A stretch of 64,000 nt of DNA from Clostridia bacterium (GTDB lineage: Bacteria; Bacillota; Clostridia; Oscillospirales; Acutalibacteraceae), in contig JAFRQQ010000009.1 in the NCBI GenBank assembly GCA_017428525.1, positions 124,001-188,000 of the forward strand, written 5' to 3'. Below the pieces are notes generated by a model. It saw nothing but the letters and a program-made list of their open reading frames with translations, had not been told where the DNA came from and made no database searches. The translations under genes were made by a program, and so were the position numbers. Numbering within the stretch: the stretch's first letter is position 1; every line of letters begins with the position of its first letter. Below, in pieces: positions 33,727 through 42,043 of this stretch.

Positions 33727-34293
33727 TCATTCATCCGTGCCGTAAAGACCGATCTCCGCCGCGTGCACGCGCATGCCTTCGATGCAGATCGCAGCGACCT
33801 GCTGCAGCTCCATGCCGAGCAGCTCGCAGCCCTGCAGGATCAGCGCGCGATCGCATTTCGCGGCGAATTTCTTATCCTTGAATTTCTTCATGAAGCTCTT
33901 GACCTCAAGGTCGCGGATGCCGCGCGGGCGCATACGGGCGCAGGCCTGAATGATGCCGGTCAGCTCGTCCACGGTGAACAGGCTCTTTTCCATGGGCGTT
34001 TCCGGCTTGACGTCATTGAGAATGCCGTAGCCGTGGCTGAGAATCGCGCGCACATCCTCCGGCGCGACGCCGGCAGCGAGCAGCGGCGCTTCCGTATGCT
34101 GCAGGTGCTCCTCCGGATAGGCCTCATAATCATAGTCATGCAGCAGACCGATCGCCTGCCAGTATTCGACGGATTCGCCGAAGTGCTCCGCCATCGCGCC
34201 CATGGCATAGGAAACATTCAGCGCGTGAATCTTCAAATGCTCCTCAGTCACCGTATCGGCAATCAATGCCTGCGCTTTCTCCAATGTCAGCAT
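33727..34293 (-). CDS. HD-domain hydrolase
   Basis: A 188-residue HD-superfamily protein with the metal pair in IGLLHDYDYEAYPEEH near residue 50, preceded by a candidate first His in LKIHALNVSYAM near 22 and followed by ILSHGYG near 85. Such small HD proteins are phosphohydrolases or phosphodiesterases of unknown substrate. No targeting signal. It lies 16 bases after the GNAT-oxidoreductase fusion gene and 21 bases before the deacetylase gene, so it is co-transcribed. Confidence 0.85.
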   Translation of the reverse strand: MLTLEKAQALIADTVTEEHLKIHALNVSYAMGAMAEHFGESVEYWQAIGLLHDYDYEAYPEEHLQHTEAPLLAAGVAPEDVRAILSHGYGILNDVKPETPMEKSLFTVDELTGIIQACARMRPRGIRDLEVKSFMKKFKDKKFAAKCDRALILQGCELLGMELQQVAAICIEGMRVHAAEIGLYGTDE

Positions 34294-34309
34294 CGTTATT
34301 TTCTCCTTC

Positions 34310-36133
34310 TTATTTCTTCTGATTCCATCTTTGTCTTAGTTTTTCATATGTTTCGGGCGGGATCTCGGGATTCCCCTTGGAATAGCTGGGAATGACGTGA
34401 TTCTCCGGATTCTTCGGATCGGTGCAGGTCGTATCGTTGCGCCACTTGTCGCGTTCTTCCTTGCTGCGCAGATCCGGGATCTCCTTGGGCACGCCGCCGT
34501 CCAGCACGGAATAATAGGCGAACATGCCGGGCAGGAACATATTCAGCGCTTCGTAAACGTCCACGATTTCCGCGTTGCGGTTGCCGCGCAGACGCTGCAC
34601 AAAATGAAACATCACATAGGTGTCGCTGCCGCCGTGACCTGCGGATTCCGAAAACGCGGTCAGCCCGTCGGCGGTATCCTCCGGCGCGGCCTTGCCCTCG
34701 TTGGAGCCTTCCTGCGCGTCAAGATTGGCATAGAGCGTGTTGACGCCGCCGGCAAGCGCGTCCTCGCGCGCGCTTTCCAGGCGCCCCTTGGAGCCGTAAA
34801 CCGTGTACCACACGGAATCCTTGGAGGGCCCCACGCCGTGCAGGCTCTTGAGGATCGCGCCGTTTTCGAGCGTCACGATTTCCAGCGCAAAGGGACCGGC
34901 TTTCGCGCCCATGCGCGCCATGCGGGTGTTGAATGGCGCCTCAATGCCGACGACCTTCACCGGCCGCAGACCGCAGATATGCACCAGCGGGCCGAGCGAA
35001 TGCGTGCAGTAATAAAACGCGCTCATCGTATTGCGCCAGTGCAGCGGATCGCAGCAGGACCAGCCCGGCCAGCCGTTTTCACAGTTGTGCATATATTCGC
35101 CCTCGCCGTATTCAAAGCTGCCCAGCGCGCCTTCACGGTAAAGACTGCGCATGGCCTTGGGCGCTGCCATAAAGCAATAGTTCTCGGCGTATGCATAAGT
35201 CATGCCGGTTGCTTCCACGGTTTCGATCAGCTCGACCGCTTCCTTCATCGTCTGCACGGGCAGCACCTCGGAGAGCACATGCTTGCCCGCGCGCATGGCG
35301 CGGATCGCGTAGGGCGCGTGCTCGTTCGCGAAGTTCGCAAGGCAGACCGCGTCCATATCATGCGCGAGAAATGCATCGAAATCTTTATAAAACGTCACGC
35401 CGCTGCAGTCAAAGGCGCTGCGGATTTCATCAAACCGCGCTTCATTGCGATCGCAGACGGCCACAAGCTCGGCGTCGTCAAAGGTCTTGCAATACTGCAT
35501 GAAGGTCTTGCCGCGCGCGCCGCCGAAGACGCCGAAGCGGATCTTGCGCGTCAGGCCCTTGCGCTTGATGGTTTTATACGGCGTCGCGTCTTCATAGACC
35601 ATCTGCACGCTGTCGATGCCGTAGTCCTCGAGCACGGCGTTCCAGCGGTTTTCCATATTCAGGTCATATTCGACCGGCAGGAAGCCGGCGGTCAGATAGG
35701 ATTTCACAGCGCCCTTGCGCCATTCATCCGTCGTCAGATAAATGTAGCGGCAGCCTGTGGCTTCCAGCTTTTTGCAGGCGACGGCGGTCAGGAAACGGCT
35801 GAGCCCGCGGCCGCGGAAATCGGTGCGGATAGCGACCATGTGGAATTCACCGATTTGCTCCGCCGGATGAAAGACCGCGGTGAAGGTGCCGATATGCTCG
35901 CCCTGATAATCCAGAAAGAAAACATCCCGCTGCAGATCGACGTCGTCGTGCTCGGTGATCGCGCTGTCAAACGCCGAGTTATCGGCGTCGTCGCCGATCA
36001 GTCCGTTTTTGCAGATCTCCACCCAGTCGGCTTTGTCCGCTTCGGTCTGATAATTTGAAAAAGCGTAGCCCGCGGGCAGCGGCGCGTCGTCGATCGGCGT
36101 GCCGGGGAACCAATACATTTTCAGCTGTGCCAT
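34310..36133 (-). CDS. GNAT acetyltransferase-Gfo/Idh/MocA oxidoreductase fusion
   Basis: A 607-residue two-domain protein. Residues 1-185 form a GNAT domain; the acetyl-CoA loop reads RTDFRGRGLSRFLTAVA near 103 and a TTDEWRKGAVKSYLTAGF segment near 135. From about 198 a Gfo/Idh/MocA dehydrogenase follows: IRFGVFGGARGKTF is a variant of the NAD(P) loop (GxGxxG replaced by GGARG), AVCDRN binds the cofactor end, and EVLPVQTM replaces the usual EKP catalytic motif. The reading frame is continuous, so the fusion is not an artefact of a lost stop. It probably acts on a sugar derivative. The substrate is unknown. Confidence 0.85.
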   Translation of the reverse strand: MAQLKMYWFPGTPIDDAPLPAGYAFSNYQTEADKADWVEICKNGLIGDDADNSAFDSAITEHDDVDLQRDVFFLDYQGEHIGTFTAVFHPAEQIGEFHMVAIRTDFRGRGLSRFLTAVACKKLEATGCRYIYLTTDEWRKGAVKSYLTAGFLPVEYDLNMENRWNAVLEDYGIDSVQMVYEDATPYKTIKRKGLTRKIRFGVFGGARGKTFMQYCKTFDDAELVAVCDRNEARFDEIRSAFDCSGVTFYKDFDAFLAHDMDAVCLANFANEHAPYAIRAMRAGKHVLSEVLPVQTMKEAVELIETVEATGMTYAYAENYCFMAAPKAMRSLYREGALGSFEYGEGEYMHNCENGWPGWSCCDPLHWRNTMSAFYYCTHSLGPLVHICGLRPVKVVGIEAPFNTRMARMGAKAGPFALEIVTLENGAILKSLHGVGPSKDSVWYTVYGSKGRLESAREDALAGGVNTLYANLDAQEGSNEGKAAPEDTADGLTAFSESAGHGGSDTYVMFHFVQRLRGNRNAEIVDVYEALNMFLPGMFAYYSVLDGGVPKEIPDLRSKEERDKWRNDTTCTDPKNPENHVIPSYSKGNPEIPPETYEKLRQRWNQKK

Positions 36134-36159
36134 GCCAGAACCTCCGTAATCGTTAGGAT

Positions 36160-37683
36160 TTATGATTTCATGACGACGTTGATCTCATTCGTCATATAAT
36201 TGAATGTGACTTTCACGACCGTGTTGTTATGCTGAATCGAAAGAATGCCCAGACTGCCGGTGCCGGAGAAGGGGAAGGGGTGCGCCGTGCTCACGCAGGC
36301 GGAGAGCGTGCCCCAGGTGGAAACGGCGAAATCGTAGTCGCCCGCATAGGGCATCACAAAGCTCAGACTGTAGTTGCCGTTGCCGGTATAATACATGCGC
36401 GTGATCTCGCTGTTGGAATCGTATCGCACCGCGCCGACATAAGGCTGGAAGCTGCCGTAGAGCACGACCTTCTCCGGAAATTGCACGCCGGTTTCCGGAT
36501 CGGATTCATTCTTTCCGCCGTAATCGAGCATGGAGGGATTCGCCAGCGTACGATACGCGTCATAGCCTTTTGCGAGCAGCGCGGCAACGGCGTCCTCCTG
36601 CGAAAAGCCGTCGGGGCAAGCGTCGGAGCGGTTGTTCATTTTATAGGTATGATCCTGACCGTCGCCGCCTTCGCCCAGACCCCGCATGAGCGGAAAGGCA
36701 AAGAAGCCGTCGGGATTGTTGATCGCCGTCCATTTGAACGTGTAATCCAGAAACGCGTCGCGCGCGGCCTGCGGCTGATCGGCAAACCAGGAGATCTGAT
36801 CGCCGCCCCACCACTGACTCCAGGCGAGCTCGTCATAGGAGAGGTGTTCACGCGCCCAGCGGTCGCGCCCGCCCCAGTTGTCATATTCATAGAGGAACGG
36901 CAGCGCGTCTTCATAAACGCCCTCGGGCGAAATGCCGCCGCCGGATTTGCCCTCGCGCACGAGCACCAGCTGCTCGCCGGGGCGGTCCAGGATCGGGAAA
37001 CGCGTGAGCGGCATCGCGTTGTAATCGAGCAGGCTTTTGCCGTTGACGACCAGCGAATGCGAATGCGCGTCAAAGATCACCTTGTGGCGCCGCGCGTGCG
37101 CTTTGCCGTAAGCCCGAAGCATGTCGAGCACTTTCGCAATTGCCTGATACCCGCGGTCATGGCCGGTATAAAGATGAATCTGCCCCATATGGAACGCTTC
37201 ATAGCCGCTGTCGATATAGCGCACGCCGCGGTAATAAAACCACATCTGCGTTTCGAGCTGCGAGATATCCGGCATATTGCTCCATGTGCCGGCCTCGGGC
37301 GGAAACACGCAGGCGTCAAAGCTGAAATTGCGACGCTCGGCAGGCAGCCCGAACGCCTCAAACACCCAGGCGGGCACCGGCACGGATTCGACATCCTCGC
37401 GATAGACCACTTCGAAAATGCAGGCCTGCAGGATGATTTCCGGATCGGCGGCGTGAATGCGATCGGCCGCGTTTTTCACCGTTTCATAATGCTGATCGTC
37501 CGGCATGGAGCCTTTCCAGATGCCCGCGGCTCGACCGAGGAATTTCAGTCCCGTCTTCAGTATCACGCGGATATCGTCGTCGAGCGTATCGCTCAGCGAG
37601 ATCCACTGCGCGCTCGCCGCGTGGGCAAGATAATATTCCAGCACTTTCCTCGGCATGGCGCCGTCAAAATAGCCTTCGCTCAT
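36160..37683 (-). CDS. Unrecognised 507-residue protein, possibly carbohydrate-active
   Basis: I do not recognise the family. The protein is soluble, without signal peptide or membrane helix, and rich in Trp, Tyr and Asp. The first 400 residues alternate helix and strand elements (VPAWVFEAFGLP, GQIHLYTGHDRGY, HKVIFDAHSHS, WGGRDRWARE), suggesting a glycosidase-like barrel. The last 100 residues look beta-rich (SLSFVMPYAGDYDFAVSTWG). It is the first gene of the run with the GNAT-Gfo/Idh fusion, HD hydrolase and glycan deacetylase, consistent with sugar metabolism. AAAGG precedes the ATG by about ten bases. Confidence 0.7.
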   Translation of the reverse strand: MSEGYFDGAMPRKVLEYYLAHAASAQWISLSDTLDDDIRVILKTGLKFLGRAAGIWKGSMPDDQHYETVKNAADRIHAADPEIILQACIFEVVYREDVESVPVPAWVFEAFGLPAERRNFSFDACVFPPEAGTWSNMPDISQLETQMWFYYRGVRYIDSGYEAFHMGQIHLYTGHDRGYQAIAKVLDMLRAYGKAHARRHKVIFDAHSHSLVVNGKSLLDYNAMPLTRFPILDRPGEQLVLVREGKSGGGISPEGVYEDALPFLYEYDNWGGRDRWAREHLSYDELAWSQWWGGDQISWFADQPQAARDAFLDYTFKWTAINNPDGFFAFPLMRGLGEGGDGQDHTYKMNNRSDACPDGFSQEDAVAALLAKGYDAYRTLANPSMLDYGGKNESDPETGVQFPEKVVLYGSFQPYVGAVRYDSNSEITRMYYTGNGNYSLSFVMPYAGDYDFAVSTWGTLSACVSTAHPFPFSGTGSLGILSIQHNNTVVKVTFNYMTNEINVVMKS

Positions 37684-37715
37684 TCCATCGGATTCCTTTC
37701 AGATTCATTGACTGT

Positions 37716-37721
37716 ATTCTA
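37716..37721 (-). promoter_or_regulatory. Candidate -10 box of the 32.4-37.7 kb operon
   Basis: TAGAAT on the minus strand, 33 bases before the ATG at 37683; a TTTCTT lies 17 bases upstream as a weak -35. It is back to back with the phosphoesterase promoter. Confidence 0.5.
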
Positions 37722-37793
37722 ACATAAGCGCATAAAAAAAGAAACAGGAAAATGAAAAATAATGCGCTTTTTCTCTGATTTTGCAGATTGCTC

Positions 37794-37822
37794 TTGCGTC
37801 GGCATGCCGGATATAGTATAAT
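37794..37822 (+). promoter_or_regulatory. Promoter of the metallophosphoesterase gene
   Basis: TTGCGT (37794-37799), 17-base spacer, perfect TATAAT (37817-37822), then AAAGGAG before the ATG at 37857. Confidence 0.75.
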
Positions 37823-37856
37823 GAATTAAAAAATTACCCGTCAAAGGAGCGCAGCT

Positions 37857-39290
37857 ATGAAAAAAACTGCCTTTTATCTGTTGACCGATTCGCATCTGGT
37901 TTCCGAACGGATCTGGGAAGAGGGGAGCTCGATTTCCAACCGCGAGCGCGGCGATCAGATCGTACTGATCGATACGCCGAAGATTCTTGACGGCTTCATC
38001 GAAAAGATTCTTGCCGATCCGGAGGCGGAGACCGTCATATTCACCGGCGACAATGTCAACAGCGGCGACCTTGCCTCGCATGAGGATTTTCGCGCGCGGC
38101 TGGATCGTCTTGTCGCGGCGGGCAAGAAGGTCTGCGTCACCACGGCCACGCATGATTACTGCGGTGAAGGGGACGACGAAAACTTTTTCCACGCCGTGCG
38201 TTACACGAAAGACGGCACTGAGCCGACGCCCTTCATGCGCAAGAGCGGCCTGTTTGATTTCTATTATGATTACGGCCCGCGTCAGGCGCTCAACGTGCAC
38301 CGCGAAAGCGGAAGCTACTGCGTACAGCTCGGCGAAGGGGTGCGCATGATCCTGATCAACGACAACGGCAACGGCCGCAGCCACTGCGGTCTGTTTGAGG
38401 ACGGCGTCGCCTGGCTGAAAGCGCAGATCGCGCAGGCAAAGGAAGCCGGCGATTTCGTGCTGCTTGCCGTGCATCATCCGGTGATTGCGCCCTGGGAGGT
38501 TTATCGCCACGTTGTCGATTTTGAGCTCTACGGCGGCTACCGCGACCTCTGGGCGCTGATGTGCAAGGAGCATGTGCGCGTCGTTTTTACCGGCCACACG
38601 CATGTGCAGAACATTCAGAAATACACAGATGAAAACGGCGAATGGTTCCTGGATATTTCGACCATCGCGATGGCCAATGCTGCGGGCAAAATGCGCCGCG
38701 TCGTCATCGATCCCGACGCCGGGCGCTGCGATGTGACCAGCGTGGGCATTGACCGCGTGCCGGGCATCGATCTGCAGGGCAAAACCCCGTTTGAGCATTA
38801 TTACGGGCTGAATTTCCCCGGCATCCTCCAGCGCATCCTGCCGCTTGCTGAAACGGATTTCAACGCGTTTCTGAAAGCGTCGCGCGGCGTCCTGCCGACG
38901 GAGCAGCTGGAGAAATACCGTCTGATTGCAAAGCCCGTCCTTCGCCGCGTGCTGAAGATGAAGCTCTCCACGCCCGCGAAGTTCGGCAGAAAATACAACG
39001 GCATGACCCGTGACGAGTGCAAAGCGCTGCGCGACAAGCCGATGATGGATACGCTTTACGAGATCCTGAAGCATATCTACACCGGCAACGCGCCCTTCCC
39101 GCCGGAAACGGTCGAATTCCGTGTTGTGACCGGTGTGACCGCGCGGCTGGATCGCATCGTCGACAAATTCAATATCAAAAAAATCAAGGAGATCATCCCG
39201 CCGGGCTCCTCGCTGACCGAAATCGTGGAGGCGTTTCTTTACAACAACCGCACGGGGGATGACGACGCGATCTCCTTCGATCTGCGCTGA
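37857..39290 (+). CDS. Calcineurin-like metallophosphoesterase
   Basis: A 477-residue phosphoesterase. The metal motifs are in order: LLTDSHL (D-x-H, residue 9), FTGDNVN (GDN, near 63), TATHDYCG (in place of GNHD, near 98), AVHHPVI near 204 and FTGHTHVQN (GHTH, near 246). The Asn normally found in GNHD is Thr here. The C-terminal 180 residues after the core (from about 300) look helical and are not recognised. No signal peptide, so it is likely cytosolic. Monocistronic, with its own promoter and terminator, divergent from the 37.7-kb operon. Substrate unknown. Confidence 0.87.
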   Translation: MKKTAFYLLTDSHLVSERIWEEGSSISNRERGDQIVLIDTPKILDGFIEKILADPEAETVIFTGDNVNSGDLASHEDFRARLDRLVAAGKKVCVTTATHDYCGEGDDENFFHAVRYTKDGTEPTPFMRKSGLFDFYYDYGPRQALNVHRESGSYCVQLGEGVRMILINDNGNGRSHCGLFEDGVAWLKAQIAQAKEAGDFVLLAVHHPVIAPWEVYRHVVDFELYGGYRDLWALMCKEHVRVVFTGHTHVQNIQKYTDENGEWFLDISTIAMANAAGKMRRVVIDPDAGRCDVTSVGIDRVPGIDLQGKTPFEHYYGLNFPGILQRILPLAETDFNAFLKASRGVLPTEQLEKYRLIAKPVLRRVLKMKLSTPAKFGRKYNGMTRDECKALRDKPMMDTLYEILKHIYTGNAPFPPETVEFRVVTGVTARLDRIVDKFNIKKIKEIIPPGSSLTEIVEAFLYNNRTGDDDAISFDLR

Positions 39291-39304
39291 ATCAAATACA
39301 GCAG

Positions 39305-39347
39305 CACCGGATGCACGGCCGTTGCGCCGCACATCCGGTGTTCTTTT
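39305..39347 (+). terminator. Terminator after the phosphoesterase gene
   Basis: Nine-base stem CACCGGATG/CATCCGGTG with an inner GC-rich hairpin (GCGGCGCAACGGCCG on the opposite strand), followed by TTCTTTTAT. The end of the convergent polymerase gene overlaps the T tract. Confidence 0.82.
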
Positions 39348-40881
39348 ATGCTTTATGGCCGCCGACCTGCCGGTTGCGCTCCACGGTCGTGGCGCCGTCC
39401 AGCAGATTCATGCCCCTAAGGATCGCATTCTTTCCGTATTTGTCGCGAATGCCGATGATCGCCGCCTGCATCCGGCGCTCCTTTTCCTCCTGCGCGGTCA
39501 GCCGGGCGCGCGCAATCGCCTGCGCTTCATAATCGGTGAAGAGATTCAGCTGTTCATACTGCGGCGCCGCGTCCCGCACCTGCTCGATCGTCAGCAGATG
39601 CTCGGCTGTGATATTCACGCGGCGCACGGTCAGCGCGGGATTCACGATCCGGTCATACAGCGCCTCGATCGCGGGAAGGAGAACGGAGGAAACGCAGGCA
39701 TGCCGGCCCAGGTTGACCGAGCCGTGCGCGCTTTTCGGCGCGAGGCGGCCATAATGATCCGCCTGAATTTCGCCGTGATAGGCCGCCGCCGTGTCGCCCT
39801 GCCGCAGGTTTTCGATATCATAGCAGACATCCAGCACCAGCTGATCGGTCATCAGACGCTTGCGCACAAGATCCGTCGCGAGCAGATCCGTCATTTCCTT
39901 GACGATCAGCTTTCCTTTGTCGGCGGGGTAGGGCTTGGCGAGCACCTGACCGGAGCTTAGGCTCCTGCTCTCCGGCGTGTAGGCCTTGCAGTCGGCGATC
40001 TCCGTGGGCTCATAGCCCCAGGCATGATCGATCAGCAGCTCGGCGTTGACGCCGAACAAATGATAAAGGAATTCCTCATTATAATAATCGGACGGTTTGC
40101 CGACCGAGCAGCGCGCGATATCGCCCATCGTCTGCAGGCCGTTGCGCTCGAGCTTGCGCGCGATGCCGGGCCCGATGCGCCAGAAATCCGTCAGCGGCGT
40201 GTGGCACCAGAGCTGCTCGCGAAAGGAGCGCTCGTTCAGCTCCGCGATGCGCACGCCGTCCCGATCCGCCGGCATGTGCTTGGCCACGATATCCATGGCG
40301 ACCTTCGCAAGATACAGATTCGTGCCGATGCCGGCCGTGGCGGTGATGCCCGTTTCCCGCAGCACCTCGCGGATCATCTTCACCGCGAGCGTATGCGCAT
40401 CCGTTTTATAGGTGCGCAGATAATGCGTCACGTCGATGAAGACCTCGTCGACGGAATACACCAGCAGATCCTCCGGCGAAACATACCGCAGATAAATCTC
40501 CACGACCCTGCGGCTGTAATCCATATAGTATGCCATGCGCGGGGGCGCGATCACGAGATCGATCTCCAGCGAAGGGTCGGCCGCGAGCGCCGCGCCGGAG
40601 ATGGATTTGCCGCGGAATGCGTGCCCGGGCGCCTGCGCGCGCCTTGCGCTGTTCACCTCGCGAATGCGCTGCTTTGCCTCAAACAGCCGCGGGCGGCCCG
40701 GAATGCCGAGCTGCTTGAGGGAAGGGGAGACGGCAAGGCAGATCGTTTTGTCCGTCCGGCTTTCATCCGCGACCACGAGATTCGCATCCAGCGGATCCAG
40801 CCCGCGCTCGGCGCATTCGACGGAGGCATAAAACGATTTCAGGTCGATGGCAATGAATTGTTTCCTTGCTTCTTCCATCAT
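39346..40881 (-). CDS. Y-family DNA polymerase (UmuC/DinB-like)
   Basis: A 511-residue translesion polymerase. Catalytic acidic residues are in FIAIDLKSFYASVE near residue 11 and VYSVDEVFID near 143. A helix-hairpin-helix-like RIGPGIARKLERNGLQTMGDIA lies near 240, then the little-finger region. It is about 100 residues longer than the Bacillus UvrX/YqjW type. Its start overlaps the stop of the ImmA/IrrE gene. With an XRE repressor and a GAAC-N4-GTTC box upstream, it should be induced by DNA damage. The C-terminal SRSLSSGQVL segment near 330 is usual in the UmuC group. Confidence 0.9.
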   Translation of the reverse strand: MMEEARKQFIAIDLKSFYASVECAERGLDPLDANLVVADESRTDKTICLAVSPSLKQLGIPGRPRLFEAKQRIREVNSARRAQAPGHAFRGKSISGAALAADPSLEIDLVIAPPRMAYYMDYSRRVVEIYLRYVSPEDLLVYSVDEVFIDVTHYLRTYKTDAHTLAVKMIREVLRETGITATAGIGTNLYLAKVAMDIVAKHMPADRDGVRIAELNERSFREQLWCHTPLTDFWRIGPGIARKLERNGLQTMGDIARCSVGKPSDYYNEEFLYHLFGVNAELLIDHAWGYEPTEIADCKAYTPESRSLSSGQVLAKPYPADKGKLIVKEMTDLLATDLVRKRLMTDQLVLDVCYDIENLRQGDTAAAYHGEIQADHYGRLAPKSAHGSVNLGRHACVSSVLLPAIEALYDRIVNPALTVRRVNITAEHLLTIEQVRDAAPQYEQLNLFTDYEAQAIARARLTAQEEKERRMQAAIIGIRDKYGKNAILRGMNLLDGATTVERNRQVGGHKA

Positions 40882-41402
40882 CAGAAATCATAACGCAGAA
40901 AATCGCTGCGGTGCTCCTGCCTGCGCAGGCGATAGCCCTGCGCGATCAGCACGTCGGCCTTGAGCGCCACCAGATTGATATCCGACTCCATGGCGGCGGC
41001 AATCTGCTGCGCGTCATAGCCGTTTTCACACAGGCGCAGGAAGGTTTCATCCTCCAGCGCGATCTGCGCGGCAAAGACGTTCGCCTCATATTCCAGGCGG
41101 TTGTTTTTCATATTGAACAGGTTGAATTCCCGGAACCCGCCGACCTTCACCGCCTCCGCGCGGTGCAGCGTGTCATGGCCGAGCTCATGCAAAAGCACGA
41201 TCCGACCGGAGATTTCATCCAGATTCTGATTGAGAAAAACAAAGCGGTTGCGCAGGATCACTTTATAAACGCCGCGCTGACCGGAAAAATCGCAGGGATA
41301 GACCTCCACGCCGAGCTGCTCCGCAAGCCGGAACGGATCGCGCGTGTCATATTTTCTGATCATTGCGTCGGCAGTGCGCACAATGGCGGCCGTTGTCGGC
41401 AC
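40881..41402 (-). CDS. ImmA/IrrE-family metallopeptidase
   Basis: A 173-residue zinc protease with the HELGH motif near residue 72 (VLLHELGHDTLHR) and a downstream EYEANVFAAQIAL helix near 103 that gives the third ligand. ImmA/IrrE proteases cleave XRE-type repressors on damage signals, as ImmA cuts ImmR in ICEBs1. The putative target is encoded 35 bases upstream, and the Y-family polymerase immediately downstream shares a start-stop overlap. Confidence 0.92.
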   Translation of the reverse strand: MPTTAAIVRTADAMIRKYDTRDPFRLAEQLGVEVYPCDFSGQRGVYKVILRNRFVFLNQNLDEISGRIVLLHELGHDTLHRAEAVKVGGFREFNLFNMKNNRLEYEANVFAAQIALEDETFLRLCENGYDAQQIAAAMESDINLVALKADVLIAQGYRLRRQEHRSDFLRYDF

Positions 41403-41437
41403 GGAATCACCTTCTTTCGGCGGGTTGCAGGGGGCAA

Positions 41438-41836
41438 TCAGTCCTGTTTCCGGCCGTATTTTTTATTCTTCTCCTTCGCCTGCCAGTAGGCGTCCTGCAC
41501 CGCTTTCATGAAAACGTCCAGATCGTCTTCATTCAGCGAACCGCCGGCGAAGAGCCCGGTCACATCCGCCATGAGCGCCTGCGCCTGCCGCCGCCCGCGC
41601 GCGCCGAACTGCAGACCGGCCTGTGCGGCAAAATCATCGTTTTCGTTGTGGAGATAATCGGGATTCACATCCAGGATCTCCGCAAGCCTGCGATAGACGT
41701 CGCGATTCTGCGGATAGGTCGCGCCGCTTTCGTAGTTTGTGATCGTTTTCAGGCCGAGGCCTGCCTGCTCCGCAAGCGCGCGCTGCGTGAGCCCTTTCTC
41801 TTTTCTTGCCTTTTGCAGCTTTTCGCCGAACTTCAT
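41438..41836 (-). CDS. XRE-family transcriptional repressor
   Basis: A 132-residue regulator with an N-terminal XRE helix-turn-helix (residues 1-66; KGLTQRALAEQAGLGLKTITNYESG) and a C-terminal part (NEDDLDVFMKAVQDAYWQ) that may be the protease-sensitive or oligomerisation region. The start is MKFGEKLQ at 41836 after GGAGGG; a longer reading is unsupported. It probably represses its own operon and is inactivated by the adjacent ImmA/IrrE protease. Confidence 0.9.
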   Translation of the reverse strand: MKFGEKLQKARKEKGLTQRALAEQAGLGLKTITNYESGATYPQNRDVYRRLAEILDVNPDYLHNENDDFAAQAGLQFGARGRRQAQALMADVTGLFAGGSLNEDDLDVFMKAVQDAYWQAKEKNKKYGRKQD

Positions 41837-41859
41837 ACGGCCACCCTCCAATCAAAACA

Positions 41860-41871
41860 GAACATGCGTTC
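41860..41871. promoter_or_regulatory. SOS-type operator GAACATGCGTTC
   Basis: A GAAC-N4-GTTC palindrome, the Gram-positive LexA-box pattern, 24 bases before the XRE start and 60 bases after its promoter -10, where bound repressor would block elongation. A second partial copy sharing AACATGCGT lies inverted at 41911-41919. It could be read by LexA, or by the operon's own XRE protein. Confidence 0.75.
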
Positions 41872-41910
41872 TACAAAGAAGCAAGTATCTTGCGCCACTT
41901 TTGACAAATC

Positions 41911-41919
41911 ACGCATGTT
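41911..41919 (-). promoter_or_regulatory. Second half-operator AACATGCGT
   Basis: A nine-base match, in opposite orientation, to the left arm and centre of the GAACATGCGTTC box 40 bases away. It lies just downstream of the -10 box, a good place for repressor binding. The right arm (GATT) is degenerate. Confidence 0.5.
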
Positions 41920-41931
41920 ATTTACGCTTTT

Positions 41932-41960
41932 ATTCTATCATACGCAATCGCATTTGTCAA
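41932..41960 (-). promoter_or_regulatory. Promoter of the XRE-ImmA-polymerase operon
   Basis: Perfect TTGACA (41960-41955), 17-base spacer, TAGAAT (41937-41932). The leader to the XRE start is about 90 bases and contains both operator copies. Confidence 0.85.
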
Positions 41961-41985
41961 TCATGAACAGCAAAAAATCTGCCTC

Positions 41986-42023
41986 TAAAAAAACAAAGCC
42001 ATCCGCAAAAAGCAGATGACCTT
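41986..42023 (-). terminator. Terminator of the 42.0-48.5 kb glycan operon
   Basis: Twelve-base stem (42023-42012 with 42006-41995, three wobble pairs), T5 loop and a seven-T tail on the minus strand, 21 bases after the GH43-like stop. Confidence 0.85.
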
Positions 42024-42043
42024 GCAGAAAATATGAAACAGAA

